DNA of 64,000 bases from Phycomyces blakesleeanus NRRL 1555(-). Taxonomy: Eukaryota; Mucoromycota; Mucoromycetes; Mucorales; Phycomycetaceae. A program made the translations under genes and the position numbers. Shown piece after piece: positions 13,057 through 27,161 of the stretch (position 1 is the stretch's first letter; the number at the start of each line of letters is the position of its first letter). The stretch spans positions 3,495,545-3,559,544 of the forward strand of contig NW_017265135.1 in the NCBI RefSeq assembly GCF_001638985.1, read 5' to 3'. Under the pieces are notes generated by a model. The model was given only the letters and a program-made list of their open reading frames with translations. It did no database searches and was not told the origin of the DNA.

Positions 13057-15405
13057 TTTTCTCAAAGAGGTTAAGAATGTTTGCATCACAAATAAATGGT
13101 GATGCCATCTGTACTGGCGCAAAAATTATTTCAAGGGAATACGCGTCCGTCTGTTTGTATATGCCTTCCTTTAGATCTGCTTACGTTTACGCCAGGTAAG
13201 TAATGAATGTAAAGACCACCAGCATGTTAAAGCCAGCTCGAATATGTCTCTTTCGGCGTCATAAGTTAACCTGAACATATTTTCGCCTTTTTCTTTTTTT
13301 AAAGAGGCGCTCTATATTTTTAACTTTTATGGATTTAAGAACATAAGAGAATGGCTTGTGGTATACACCCCACAATTGAGTGAAGAACAGACCTTACAAC
13401 CAAACACTGGTTCCTTCTTGCTAATGAACCTGGCAAGTTAACAATCTCCGGGACTGTTACACACCAGGTACACGTACACTACACACTCATACAGTGTAAA
13501 CCAACCATTACACAACAGGGATTTGAATTACAGGGATTTGAATAGTAGCAGATATAAAAACAATATTACTTTGTCTCTTTAATAAATAACACTCTCACAG
13601 TATCTACTTTTCCCATTATTGAGATACTAACCCATAAACAACCCCGAATACCCCATGGCTAATTCTACCAAGCTCATGCGCATTAATCTTTAGCAACATC
13701 TAACTTTTTTCTGTTCTTTTCAATAGACTGACAGCCAAACATAACCAAAAGCCTAGAAAAACACTCCTGTTCTTGTTCTTGTGTGAAAAATATGCTGCTA
13801 ATTGCCATGTTTACTAATTACTGACTTGACATGAAAAGTTGCTAACGTATTTTGTCTGCATAACTTGATAAAAAAACAGTATGGTCCAGCGAACGAGTTC
13901 GTTAAAATACACGAGTATTTTGGTGGACTCTTTCACTCGGTAAGTAATCGTTCCAAAACATAAAATAAAACAAAACATCTCAGCACTTTATCTTGTTCTT
14001 ATTTTGTATATACGAGGTTCAAGCCAACAGGATTATCTTTTGGGTCCTGACTGAGCTCTGGTGGTGTCCAGGATTTTGAGTACGAGGCCGAGGGTTTCAG
14101 GGCATTGCGCTCAACTTCTTTTTTTGACGAGAAGCTAGTCGTCCTTCATTTTGGTGTGCTAATCCACCGGGTGTCGTGTGAGTGAGATGTCCCATGCTTC
14201 TTACTATGTTTTTAGTTAGATTTCCCTCTTTGAGCTCGCATTTTTTTTTGCGTGTTTGGTTTTGCATGTACGTACTTTTATATTTCTTTATTTCTTTCTT
14301 TTTTATTGCAGCAGATTTTGAAGCACAAGAACAAGATGTGGAGCACCGATGGACATAAATAATGTATATACTGAAGACTTTTTTTAATCAATCAATGAAT
14401 AAGCAAATAATTACATGATATCTCCAAAATTGTGTCGAATATATACTGTAGATTTATTATCTTTATACTTGCATGTCTACAGAATATAAGAATTTTTATA
14501 AAGTTAAATAGGAATGAATATGTGTTTTAGGTGCAATAGATAGTTAAACTTATATAGAAGCAAAATAAAAAAAATATAGAGCATAATCAAATTGCATAAG
14601 AGAATTATAAAACCAAATTACAAACGTCTAACATATTCATGGAAACTTTGGTCAAGAGTATTATACTCAAGGATAGCTTAAAAAAGCTATACCCAAATAT
14701 ACTTTACTCAAAAGAGTTCAAGACACTAAATAGCGGTTTTTTATATTGACTATTATTGGATGGTAATTAAAGTAATGACACTTTGCGAGTGTCTTCACAT
14801 TTCCTGTTGGTCCAAACGTATCATATCTTTCTAAATATTTTTGCTCAAAATATATAAACAAATAGGTTAAGACATGACCTTGGGAAGAACATGATTGTTA
14901 CGACTGGCGCAACAACCAATTGAAAATCATATGACTTCTAACAATAAACCGCAACAATATATATATATATATATTCCTCTCTCTTATTTATTATTAATTA
15001 CCCAAAGAAGCATAGTTTATCCCAACATCTTAGTAATAGCGTAGTAATATCTTACTAGTATGTTATTTTTATTAATTATCAAAATACCTATGTAACCATC
15101 GAAAGAGGAAAGCAATAAAGTTATCCTCACACATTACTTTTATTTTCTTTTATCTTTCTCTAGAGATCAAACTGAAAATTTCCGATATTTGTGCTAAAGA
15201 TTTGTTAGAGAAGATCGATATATATTCTTTATTTTTGTTAACCGTTTGGGTCACTTATTTATATAAGCCGGCACAGCCCGTCTCAGTACCATTAAATCGA
15301 CACGTCAATAATCAAGAACTGAAGAAACTTCCAACTAAAGCTAACTATTCTGTTTTGAAAGGGACAGGGTTTGAATTCTGGACCTTTATTTCGAAGAAGT
15401 AATCG

Positions 15406-15443
<38 letters not shown>

Positions 15444-18400
15444 AGACGCGTAATACTGAATCAAATGTGACATATTTGCTTCACCGCACTTTGTCTTAGG
15501 ACCCTATTACCTCACCCCTATTATATCCATAGAGTATCAATCTACCATACAATTCCTTCCTTTTTATTGCTATTTGATGGTGATTCTTCAGATTTCTCTT
15601 TATCTAAATTCTGGGTCAATAATATATAATGTAGTTTTATCCAAGTGTAATGCAGTCGGTGACGAAAAGGATGCCGAAGGACACAGTGCACGAGTAAACT
15701 TTATATAGCATACATATTTAAGAACGTCATCTGCGAAGATACAGAAATATATTTGACACGCAATTCTGTGATATTGTTTTTTGTAGGCAAGAACTTCTTC
15801 CAGGTATTGCAGACCAGCGAGCATACTGGTTTTTTAGCTATTGAGGCATTAGGAGACTAATGTTCGACGTCTTCTAGATATATGAGCTTATAGTTACTGA
15901 AAATCAAGTGCTTGAGGATAAATTTGAGTTGACGCAACATCCTCTTCCAAAAAAGTCTTGCTGTTTTTCCGCGCTGTTCAGATCTTGAGAAACGTGAATG
16001 TTTTCTGCGGAAGCTTTCTGACTAACATTTAGCGTCTGGCCTATCTTCTTTAGTTAAATGAAGCATTAGCTGGCAATTTCAAGCCAATAAATGCTGTTTC
16101 CACTTTACCTTTTTAAAAATATGCTTTAAATTCGCTAAATTTTGCTTCGCTGTGTTTATATTTGTGGTCCACTTTCCTCTTTCTGATCCGTCTACCTTTT
16201 CCTATTTATGTATCGACTTTTTCAGCCTTTTATTCTCTGAAAGGCAAACATAACACGCGTGGTTTCTGATATCCTTCGTGCCAAGTGGATTCAGTGTGTT
16301 TGTGGTCGAGATACGTTTTGATTCGCCATTAAGGGAAAAATGGTGGTTAAGTAGCATTAGTACCACTTTATCCAAAAGTTTGCCGATTATATTTTAATTA
16401 TCCCACACATTCTTGAAGTTGTCTGGGTACGTTTCAAGAGTCATAACCATTGCTGAGGATTATATTCTTTCAAGACAAAAGCTCTGTTTATCAAGACTGA
16501 ATTCTTAAAAGAATAAAATAGGCTATCCTGTAAAATGTGTACATTAAAATCGTCTTCTGTAGCACCACAGACACAAAAAAAAATACTTATGGACAATTTG
16601 TAAATGCTGGTTTGTGAAGAAATACTTGAGGCCAGTATTGAACCTATTAGAGTCAATTAAGTTTTTTTCCCAATGGCTGGATAATGTGTTTTGGCGAGGG
16701 TAAAGCCAAGAGCTTTTCTCCAAGTCTTTCAAAGGTCCTTTTACACGATTTATTTTGTTGACACTTTTTTTGGTAGAGCTTTTAGATAAGGTTAGTTTGG
16801 TATTACTTTGTAGAAAAGATGATGGAGGGGTGTTCACACCTTGGTAAGAAGCTTCTTGCTGCGTTTTTTTACACATTCGATCATTATTTGCCAAATTTGT
16901 AATTATGGTGTTTATTTGTACTATTCATTTCATTTATTATATACCAGCCCACTAAGTATGTGGATTCCTCCTAGCTTTGTGCAGCTAATCTTGCCAACTC
17001 AGTGAATATATGGATTGCCAAAATACTTCAAGAATGTTGGTGAAAAAAAAGAAGACAAAGAGGTAAAGAAAACTATGCAAGATGTGGTGCTCACGGGATT
17101 GATATAATCGCAAATAGCAATCAATTGATAAATTCTTCCTCAAGCCGAATATTGGGTGAATATAAGGATGAACATGAACCTGAATAGCAATGCTATTTGG
17201 CTTACGGAAGAAGTCTTTTATTAAGGGAGTACGTGTAATAGAGAAGGTGCCGAGTTGTGATAATATCAAGTCTGCTAAAAGGATAATTATTAACAAAACC
17301 CAGTAGAAAAAACTCGGTCACAGTTGTGAAGATTTACAAGGTTGATAACGTCGATACTGAGAAATGTAAAGATAAACCTTAATAAACTTAGATTATCAAG
17401 ACATACTCTGCTAAGTAAGCACATATAAGAGACTCCAGTCTATCTTATCTTTTGTTTTGAGGGAAGAGAAATAAAGTCGGTTTTTACTAGAAATTAAGTG
17501 AGTATTTGAAGCGAAAATTTAAGGAATCCCTAATTTTCGCTTCAGATGAACATTAAATGGCTTCCATGATAAAATTAGTAAAAAAAAAACTCCCTGGAAA
17601 TTAATTCGACGCTGGAAATAAAAAATTACAAACGTTTGCAACTTTCGCTCGACAATACCTCTAATAAAAGTCTGACCATGTAATGAGTGACCCTGAGTAC
17701 CGTGACTTACCTTTTTATGGCGAATTACATGCTTTCAAGTGCGAAATAGTGATTTTTGTTTTTGATTTAGGCAAACTCCCGAGTTGATTTAGTTGGGTTT
17801 CTAGTTTAATTTAATGGCTACTGCTTGTAACATCAATGAAAATTGTCTTTATTTTGATCTCTTTTTACAAGAACAGCAATCTTTAAAGAGACTAATGCTG
17901 TGTTAGACCTAACTTTCAAAGTTCTCTCTTGTAATATTCATACTGCATTTAGCAATATACAAAAATTACAAGCAGTATCCACTATAATTAAAATAAGAAT
18001 TCCACCAAATCAACTTGGGAGTTTACCTGAATCAAAAAGAAAAATTACACCACCACAGAAATTAGAAACCAAATATGGTAGTGTATGGTACCCAAGCAAT
18101 ATAATTGGCCTAGAAATTTTTTCTTTGTGTAATTTCGTAAGTTAAATCTTTTCTCTTCCAAATAAAGGAGGAAAAAAGCTTTGGTCCTACTTCAAACCTT
18201 TCTGATCACAACAAAAAGCTGCTCAGACAAAGCATTGAATAAGGAAATTCGGAGGTTGTATTGAGCAATGAAAAAAAAATCTGTTAAAATTTGGCAAGGC
18301 AACGATTTTCAGCATATAAAACGACTTTGTCAAAATTTCAAACAAGAAAAAATATATGATTTTTTTTTTGTTTCTTACATAATACTAGTAAAAAATGCCT

Positions 18401-19553
18401 AACACAAGCAATCTTCTAAGACAAAACTCAACTCAATTAAGATATAAAGATATATACATATTTTTATTAATAAGTTACAGCTGTATCTTCAATTATTTAT
18501 TATTAAAGTATACCTCTTTAACTTATAAAAATAAGGCAAACCGAGAGAGAATGACAGCGTTTTTTTTTAAATATTTCTGTGAGATGCGATATTGGTATTA
18601 AAAGCCAGTAGACCAATGAGAATTTTTTAAATCGATTTTGAATAAGTGTGGGATTACGTCCTTTGCGTTGTTTCTTACTCTACTTTACTGACAAAAGTTT
18701 GTTCATTACGTGCGTTTACATCTAGTAATTATCTTTATAGGAAATACGTCTGTGTACTCTTGTTTTTGAGGTATGTATAATATAAGAGCAGTACTTTACT
18801 ATGTGATGCAGTTATTCATCTCGGGCCTCATTTGTTGACAATTAGTTTTTTCATCATCTGGTCAAAATGAGTTAAGAGGTAATAACTGCACGCCTAGTTT
18901 ACAAAGTAATTGAATACTAATAACCTTTTATTCATTTCCACTTGTAGAGATTCAAATTTTTATGAGATGCGTCTCGGTAAAGTCAAAGGTAAGCTTCTAT
19001 TTAACTTATTTTTTTAAGCTTGAAATACTCATTACATTTATATTTTATTAGGTTGTTTTTGTATTCAAGAATCATGAGTGATATGGATTTCCTGCCTTTT
19101 CATTTAGCTTAGAACAACTAGATTCAATTTATTGTATATTTCTGCCTATAAGTTATATAAAATAACTTGGCATTTTTTCTACTTTGAAATAAAAAATATA
19201 AACTATTTATTTGAAACAGAATTTATTTTGAACCATTTTTGATATTTTGGAAAACGCATTTTTAAATCCGTGATTTATTTCGATCAGAAACTATCGCAAA
19301 AATTTGTTCATCCATATATGGTAAAGAAATGAACATGTCTACTCTGACACCCTTTTGGGAATAGGATTACACAAGAAATTTCTCTGGTGGTGTACTATTT
19401 TGCACTTAAAATCATGTACTGTTGCCGTCCACACGGAGGTTCGGACTTTTTTTTTGCAGAGTACGTCACAGTACAAAACTTTTCTTCTTGTCTATCTATA
19501 ATTTTTGTCGTAACAAGTTTCTTGCTTTCTCGTCTTGTTTACTTTTATTCGCA

Positions 19554-20674
<1,121 letters not shown>

Positions 20675-20825
20675 ATCTTTGAAGTCCAATAAAAATAAAT
20701 CAAATATATATACAACATCTATGTATCTATATATCTATATATTTAGACATCCAATGCTTTATAGGATTTAAACTACTTGTGGGTGGATTTACCCCACTTA
20801 TACACATTTTCGGAAATACACATTC

Positions 20826-20945
20826 ACGTACACGTACACGTACACGCACTAGTATATATACATACACAAATATACGTACACAAGCACACTCACTCACTCA
20901 CTCACTCACTCACGTACAATACCAATACCAATACCAATACCAATA
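20826..20945. repeat. Cluster of simple tandem repeats between convergent genes
   Basis: Downstream of spermidine synthase lie (ACGTAC)n near 20826-20848, (CACT)n near 20885-20912 and (AATACC)n near 20917-20945. The convergent interval 20675-21216 shows nothing else beyond 3' UTR sequence. Confidence 0.8.
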
Positions 20946-21216
20946 AATACCAAGAGAAGGGTATAATGTGATTTGCGATGTTTATTGTGTGATGATGAAG
21001 AGAATTAAGTCCACACTGGACGGGAGGAAGAGGGACTTGGCTTTTTCTCTTTTTGAAATGTGTATTTGTTGGTTGGTTTGTGGTGGCCGTGTGATGTGCT
21101 CGGGACTTCTTTTTTGTTGTTGGTGTTGTTGTAAAGTGTCACTTACCGTCTTCGCTTCAGTCCAGCAGAAGAAGAGGGGGAGATAAAGAATGGATAAAAA
21201 GAATGTAGGAGAGATT

Positions 21217-22111
21217 TTATGGCTTTCTGAACTCAGTGAGTACGGGATAAATAGCTTGGAAAGCTTGATAGATCTCCTCTCGCACTTTTGCACCCGTCAA
21301 GACAATCTTGCCAGACACAAAGATAAGCAAGACAATCTTAGGCTTAACCATGCGGTAGATGAGACCAGGAAACAGTTCAGGTTCATACTGAAGAGATTGT
21401 CAATACCAATACTCGGGCCAGCCCACCAAGCCAACACAAACAGCAACTTACAGAACTGAAATGACCGTGCGAATAAGCAAGACCCTCCAGACGAATGGGA
21501 AACTTGATGTCGCATGAGCCAACAATATTCTGGATTTTGAAGTCTGTGAATTTGGCCTGGAAACCCAGTTTCTGAATGATGCGAGCATATTTGCGGGCAG
21601 CCAGCTTGGAGTCATCCTCAGACTTGGCACCCGTGACGACCATCTTTCCAGATGCAAAGATCAGTGCGGTCGTTTTTGGATCGCGGATGCGCATGATCAC
21701 AGCTGCAAAGCGCTTGATCGGGCACAGACAGATGAGCGAAAGCCAAGACAAAAGCCTTTTATTTCCCTTGTATTACCTTTGGATTGTATTCAGCATTACG
21801 GGCATGGAGGGCAATAGTCTTTAGATCAAGACGACAATCGAGATTGACCGTGGCGACAATGTTTCTAATACAGAATACTAATCGGCCCAGGGATCCCAGT
21901 GGTAAAGGGGAATATAACGGAGAGTAATAACTTACTGTAGAGTGGGTGTTATTCCAGCGACGGCATAGGGGTTATGGTCTCTTGGAGTTGGTGCGTCCAA
22001 TGGTGCTGGTGTAGAGGGCAATGCAAATGGTGTTGATTGAGGTGTTGGAACTGAAGGGGTTTGGACGGCAGGAGTAGCCATAGCGGGAGTGGCAATGTTG
22101 AATCCAGACAT
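21217..22111 (-). CDS. TBP: TATA-box-binding protein
   Basis: General transcription factor shared by RNA polymerases I, II and III, which binds the TATA box as a saddle. Exons on the minus strand are 22111-21936, 21864-21777, 21712-21452 and 21387-21217, giving 231 aa. The N-terminal 56 residues are Pro/Thr/Ala-rich and variable. The conserved core starts at [12 protein letters not shown] and has the two direct repeats: [24 protein letters not shown]... and the second ending [37 protein letters not shown] and [12 protein letters not shown] are the paired motifs that carry the intercalating and DNA-contacting residues. The core looks complete. It is divergent from the PX-SNARE gene, with 590 bp between the two start codons. 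All introns are GT-AG. Confidence 0.97.
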
Positions 22112-22701
22112 GACGGCGAAAAGACAAAGACAAGAAGTACGTCTATGAAGATGAAGGGCAGGTGGTTGTATTTATACCTTTCCATGGGTGGCTGGGGAAA
22201 CGGCGGATATTAAACATCAACAATCATTGTCAGATGTGAAATCCACCCTCAGCACGAAACCCTCTTCATCCCCACCCCCTTCCTTCTCCTCCTCACCCCC
22301 TCGCATACACACAATTTGACTTTTTCCCTTCCCCTTGCGCATGCAATGTCAATCATCAAATGCTTTGTAATTTTATAAATAAAATGTAATTTTAAAAGTA
22401 AAGAAATTGCTGATTCCAAGATTATACTTGTAAAACATGTTAAATAAAATATGGTAGTAAAAATTACATTCCAATAAATGTAATGATCATTACAGATTCA
22501 GGTACAAGTTCAGATATAGACAGTTTAAGAACAGACTTGTACAAGGCGAGAAATATGATATACATGCTTTTTTGTTGATTGGTTTCAATGACGTTGAATA
22601 CACTGCAGGTGATGCACTATAGACTATTTGTTTGATATTAACCCTCCCCCCCTTTATTTCGCGTCAAAATCAACTCTCTTTCTCTTTCTCTTACACCCCA
22701 A
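22112..22701. other. Divergent promoter interval between TBP and the PX-SNARE gene
   Basis: 590 bp with no ORF of interest. A CT/CCCC-rich stretch at about 22245-22335 may be the TBP leader or promoter. An AT-rich centre follows, then a pyrimidine run (CTCTCTTTCTCTTTCTCTT) just before the ATG at 22702, typical of fungal promoters. No specific factor site is claimed. Confidence 0.5.
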
Positions 22702-23721
22702 ATGTCTCAAATGATCCAAGCTATTTTTGTACCCAAAGTGGACAATATATCAAAACCCAAGGCTCATACAGTGTACTGTCTTGATGTGCATGCAGCAGTG
22801 CGTACATGGCAAGTATGGAGACGGTATTCTGAATTTGTGCGTCTCCATGAGTATTTTTTAGAGGCATTTCCCCATCATTCGCTTCCAAGCCCCTTTCCGG
22901 TCAAGCGATACTTTCCGTCTACCTTTTCTTCCCCTACAAAAGTTGACGAGCGGCGTCGGGCACTTGAAACATACTTGAGGGGTATTCTTGCCAGTCAAGA
23001 CGCTCGTTGGAGGCAGACCCAGGCATGGAGAGACTTTATGGGTGTACCAGTCGGTCGCCAAGTAAACGAATGTCCTTCCGAGCGCTGGCTTGAAGAGTTT
23101 GAACAGCTGAACAATTATACTCATCAAATCAGGGCACTTGTTAACCGTCGTGCTACCCACTTGGCCCGTAATGAAACATCTGCGTCGCACAATTGTACTG
23201 TCCATGCCAAAAGACTTCTCAACACAATCACTACTCGGATGGCCTCACTGTCACATCTACTAGGTGGTCTTTCGGAAGGGGAGCAACGTCGCCGTCAAGA
23301 TCTCCTGAATTCTTTGCGGGAGGAAAAAGATAGTCTCCACCACCTTGTTCACGCCGGTCGTTATACCGATACACCCACTCCTCAAGCCGATGAAACACCC
23401 GAGATGGTGTCTGTGCAAGCTATCCCAACTAAAGGACGTGTTTTTGGCCCATCTTCCAAGAAGGTTATTTTGCAAGATACTCCAAAGACGCGTGTTCTAG
23501 ATAATGAAGGCCTTATAGGTTATCAGAAGCAAACTATGAAAGACCAAGATAACAATATAGAACAGTTTCTTTCTGTTCTTGCCCGTCAAAAACAAATTGC
23601 ATTTGCTATTGGGGATGAGCTTTCTCTTCAAAACCAGCTCTTAGATGAAATTGATCAAGATGCTGACACTACTAATCTCAAGTTCAAGATGGTGACCAAG
23701 AAAGTCATGGCTATCCAATAA
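22702..23721 (+). CDS. PX-domain Qc-SNARE, Vam7-like
   Basis: Single-exon gene of 339 aa. The N-terminal PX domain (about residues 1-115) has WRRYSEFVRLHEYF and a Pro-rich LPSPFPVKRYFP loop, the region that binds phosphatidylinositol 3-phosphate in this family. The C-terminal 65 residues form a Qc-type SNARE heptad helix, running from MKDQDNNIEQFLSVLARQK through ELSLQNQLLDEIDQD, with the central Gln layer in that last segment. There is no C-terminal membrane anchor, which matches Vam7: a soluble SNARE held on the vacuole by its PX domain and working in vacuole fusion with syntaxin-type partners. The middle (120-270) is predicted helical and weakly conserved. The start is the first ATG after a pyrimidine-rich leader. 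A SNAP-25-like or sorting nexin call is less likely because PX and SNARE occur together. Confidence 0.85.
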   Translation: MSQMIQAIFVPKVDNISKPKAHTVYCLDVHAAVRTWQVWRRYSEFVRLHEYFLEAFPHHSLPSPFPVKRYFPSTFSSPTKVDERRRALETYLRGILASQDARWRQTQAWRDFMGVPVGRQVNECPSERWLEEFEQLNNYTHQIRALVNRRATHLARNETSASHNCTVHAKRLLNTITTRMASLSHLLGGLSEGEQRRRQDLLNSLREEKDSLHHLVHAGRYTDTPTPQADETPEMVSVQAIPTKGRVFGPSSKKVILQDTPKTRVLDNEGLIGYQKQTMKDQDNNIEQFLSVLARQKQIAFAIGDELSLQNQLLDEIDQDADTTNLKFKMVTKKVMAIQ

Positions 23722-23841
23722 AAGATAACTTCTGAAGTGGCATAGCGCTACGTTTAACTACCGATAAAAATGTGTGACTGTGAATACATAAAAAACCAGA
23801 AAAGGAACCTCTTGCTGCTTAGCTTTTGTTAAAGAAGTAGA

Positions 23842-25692
23842 ATGTCAGATCCATCTTCCACTACCAACCCTTCAGTCAATAAACAAACAAGACGATTTGC
23901 TCCTAGTGTTCGTGGTAGAGGAGCTCGGGCAGGTGCTGCTGGTATTAAGCGAGAAGATACAGGAGCTGCAGCAGAAATTGCTTCAACGTCTTCTGAAGCA
24001 ACAGCAGCAACTGCACATGCACCTAATAAAATACTTGGTACAATTCGTCCCGAGCCATCACAAGGACGTCTTCCAAGTGTTCATGATGGTCAGCGTACTC
24101 GAGGTGGTGCCGCAAAGGTAACATTTTGACTGGAATTCATCACATTAGGTGTATTTTTTTTGCTGAATCTGCTTTAGATGAAATTCAAACCTACTGTACC
24201 TACTAAACGAAACAAAAAAGAAGTGTAAGCGCAAAACCTTGTGAAAATATATGGGACCTTATTCATTTTATTTTTTTACTTAATGTAGATCCACTTCTGC
24301 GATTGATGATGCACTCAACTCATCGGTACGTGATTCCCTGAAAAATTTCTAAAGATAAATAAATGAAGGAAAATACATTAATAAAGTTTTACATGATAGG
24401 AAGGCTCGCGCGGTGGATTTGGTGAACGTGGACGTGGTAGAGGTAGAGGCCGTGGTGCATCTAGAGGCCGTGGTGGTGGCCGTGGTATTATCCAAGTAGA
24501 AGCTAGTGCATCAGGTATCTTTTCTCTCGGCCCATCGTCAATGTGTAAGTATTAAGCATGGAGCGATATGACTTGATGTGGGTATATATTATACTTACAC
24601 CCTAATAATATTCCAATACTAGCCTCTAGAGGACGTGGTAACGCCGGTGGTGGTTTTGCTGGTTATGCAGGAGATACAACCTCTCGTGTTGAACAAGAGA
24701 GTAGCCCAGAGACAGATATCAACAATAAGTTTGATAACTTGGGAACTGGTACCAACCCTGTTACCTTCCCTCATATCTCACGTACAGCAGGAGATATTGA
24801 TCCTATTGATCTTTCCGTTCTCCGGAAAAAGATTGCTTGGCTGACTGTTAAGTCTCGTAAATCAGAATCCAGCAATAATGACGAAGATGCCGATACTGAT
24901 ACTGATGCTGATGTTAAAGGTAACATAATCTAAAATTGGGAATATCTAGCTTAAGCGAAGAAAACTAATAGGATATTATAACAGTCAAGGATGATATGGA
25001 TGTTGATACCACGACAGGGATCGACCCTTCACACTTAGCGGCTGCATCGGATATAGCTATGGATATTGTAAATGCAGAAGAAAAGGCTAAGAAAGCCGAA
25101 AAACGCAAAATAAAATTAGAAGAAGAAACTGCAAGGGTAGCTGGATTTCCAAAGATATTTATGGACGATGATGCACCTGCTCAGCACATTTTTGCTGTGG
25201 ATGAAGATGTGAGTTTTTAACAGTGTATTCGGCTTCAATTTTAAAATTCTGATTACGTTTAATTTTTATAAAATCCAGAAAAATCTTGTGTCTGTAGCAG
25301 ATGATGAATTATTGTTCTTCCAGCTACCCTCACTATTGCCTCGGTTCAAACAGCCTGAATCCGAAAAGCCTGTTCCTGCAGAAGATGAGGAACCCGAAAG
25401 TGAAGATGCTAAGAAAGAACGGTTAGAGAAAGAGAGTCGTGGATTAGACATCGATAAATTGAATGAAGGAAGAATCGGAAAGCTTGTAATCTACAAGAGT
25501 GGAAAGATGAAGCTTAAAATCGGTGATGTATATTTGGATATCGCACAAGGAACACGTTCTACTTTCCTGGAGAATGTAATGGTTGTTGATGCCAACACAG
25601 ACCAAACCAAAAAAGCTATCGAACTTGGACATATTGTTCAAAAATTTGTATGTGCTCCAGACATGGATAACTTACTACTAGGCTCGGAATAA
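23842..25692 (+). CDS. RNA polymerase III subunit RPC4 (Rpc53)
   Basis: Nuclear subunit of RNA polymerase III, part of the Rpc53-Rpc37 pair that acts in initiation, termination and reinitiation. Seven exons, 23842-24117, 24178-24224, 24289-24325, 24400-24544, 24623-24919, 24985-25208 and 25279-25692, give 479 aa. The N-terminus is low complexity and basic (RRFAPSVRGRGARAG), followed by an RGG/GRGRG-rich stretch at about residues 125-145. A charged helical region (EEKAKKAEKRKIKLEEE) leads into the C-terminal RPC4 domain. That domain carries the family signature GRIGKLVIYKSGKMKLKIGD, followed by LDIAQGTRSTF and a closing ELGHIVQKFVCAPDMDNLL. All introns are GT-AG, with exons as short as 37 nt. 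It lies 120 bp downstream of the SNARE gene on the same strand. Confidence 0.93.
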
Positions 25693-25723
25693 ATTCTTAA
25701 GTAATATATATATATATAAGTGT

Positions 25724-25778
<55 letters not shown>

Positions 25779-26727
25779 CATATGCATATATAGTGTTACT
25801 CAATCATCTATCGACATATTAAAGTATCCATATATGGTACTACATTATGTAATTACAAATAAACTTTACATCAAGCCATCAAATAGCTATTCTCTCTAGT
25901 GGCTCTTGTACGTATATTACAATTTGTCATTTCAAATTCTACCTTTTAAACGATTAATCAATCTCAAATAAATCATGTGATAGAGTATAATGTGTATAGC
26001 AAAACTGAAATTACGGGTCTAGTATGCAGGAATGTAAACCCCAAAATCTTTAAAATACAGATCGGATTTAATTATTAAGAAGCGAACTAATATTATCAAT
26101 ATGATATACTTCTTCTCAAAGCCTTGGTAAGACTTAAAAGAATCACTTTCAAGTTAAGGCTGTTTCAGATCATATATGTTCAAAATCGTCTAATAGCAGC
26201 ACTATATACTGACTAGCCCTAATATATTGTGAATACCCATAAGAATAGTTAGATAAACTATATCCTTAAGTAGAGAGACTTTGACTCTAATCAAGGTACT
26301 CTATATTTTAAGAGAAAATAGCAAAACAAGGGTCAGTGATCAAGGCTGTAATAGATGAAAATAAGTGTGTCACCATGAGTCAATCAAATGGAACCATTAC
26401 ACAGATCTTCAATGTAATTTATCTTTGGTGAGTAGAAATTTCACAGCTTAACCAAACAATAAAATGGATTCATTGTATTAAGCTCGTATTTCTTGAAGAG
26501 CCCGATATATATAAAACAAAGAATTATTATACAATCGCACTTCATTTTACTTCTTCTATCGGTGAAAGGAGATAAGGCACAGCGGTCCTTTAAACAGCCC
26601 AACGATTTTAGCATGTTGAACTTGGTTGCAAGGTTCCTTGAGTGACTCACTTAATAAGCCCGCACCCACTCAATAACCGATTTTTTTCTTCTTCTTTAAC
26701 CTCAACATCATACATATATAGTCAACC
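25693..26727. other. Intergenic interval with a (TC)n microsatellite
   Basis: About 1 kb between RPC4 and TRP4. It holds (TA)n at about 25703-25718 and an uninterrupted (TC)n from about 25727 to 25775, close enough to the RPC4 stop to lie in its 3' UTR. The rest is AT-rich with no supported gene. Confidence 0.6.
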
Positions 26728-27123
26728 ATGACAGAAACACACGCCATGAAAGCTATACTCAAAACACTTGTTCAAAATCCAACTCAATTTACTTCAGAAG
26801 ATGCCGAGAATGCCATGCAAGAAGTCATGGGCGGACGTGCTACTGAAAGTCAGATCTCTGCCTTCTTGGTTGCGTTAAAACTGCAACAGAAAGACGCAGA
26901 CCCAAATATTGTTGCTGCGTGTGCCAGAAGTATGCGAGGATTTGCACGTCTCGTCCCCTATAATGACTATGAGCATCTTCAAGGAGCTGTTGTAGATATT
27001 GTAGGTACAGGTGGTGATGGGCATGATACCTATAATGTATCTACAACAGCGTCTATTGTTGCTGCTGGTGCAGGTGCAAAAGTAGCCAAGGTAAGATTTC
27101 ACATCAAGGCTTCTAATCTTATA

Positions 27124-27161
<38 letters not shown>

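Larger units (their letters stand above)
6660..19553. other. 13-kb gene-poor AT-rich interval
   Basis: No ORF here shows a recognisable domain or plausible splicing into a conserved protein; the open frames are short and AT-driven. Contents seen: (AC)n near 6868, (AT)n near 7261, 14960 and 15407, the foldback element at 11566-12374, a hairpin at 12983-13056, and two diverged related stretches (about 12700-12960 and 14440-14700). Around 15900-16900 on the minus strand, broken frames alternate with stops and may be an old transposon, but I cannot name a family. A less AT-rich patch at about 14030-14200 has stops in all frames I read. The last few hundred bases should hold the spermidine synthase promoter. 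Confidence 0.6.

Noticed and set aside
16441..16894. Overlapping minus-strand frames that might be a transposon protein
   Set aside because: Frames are broken and no family motif could be named; left as unassigned debris.
20826..20945. Tandem repeats as a possible CRISPR-like or telomeric array
   Set aside because: Short 4-6 bp units with no spacers; ordinary microsatellites.
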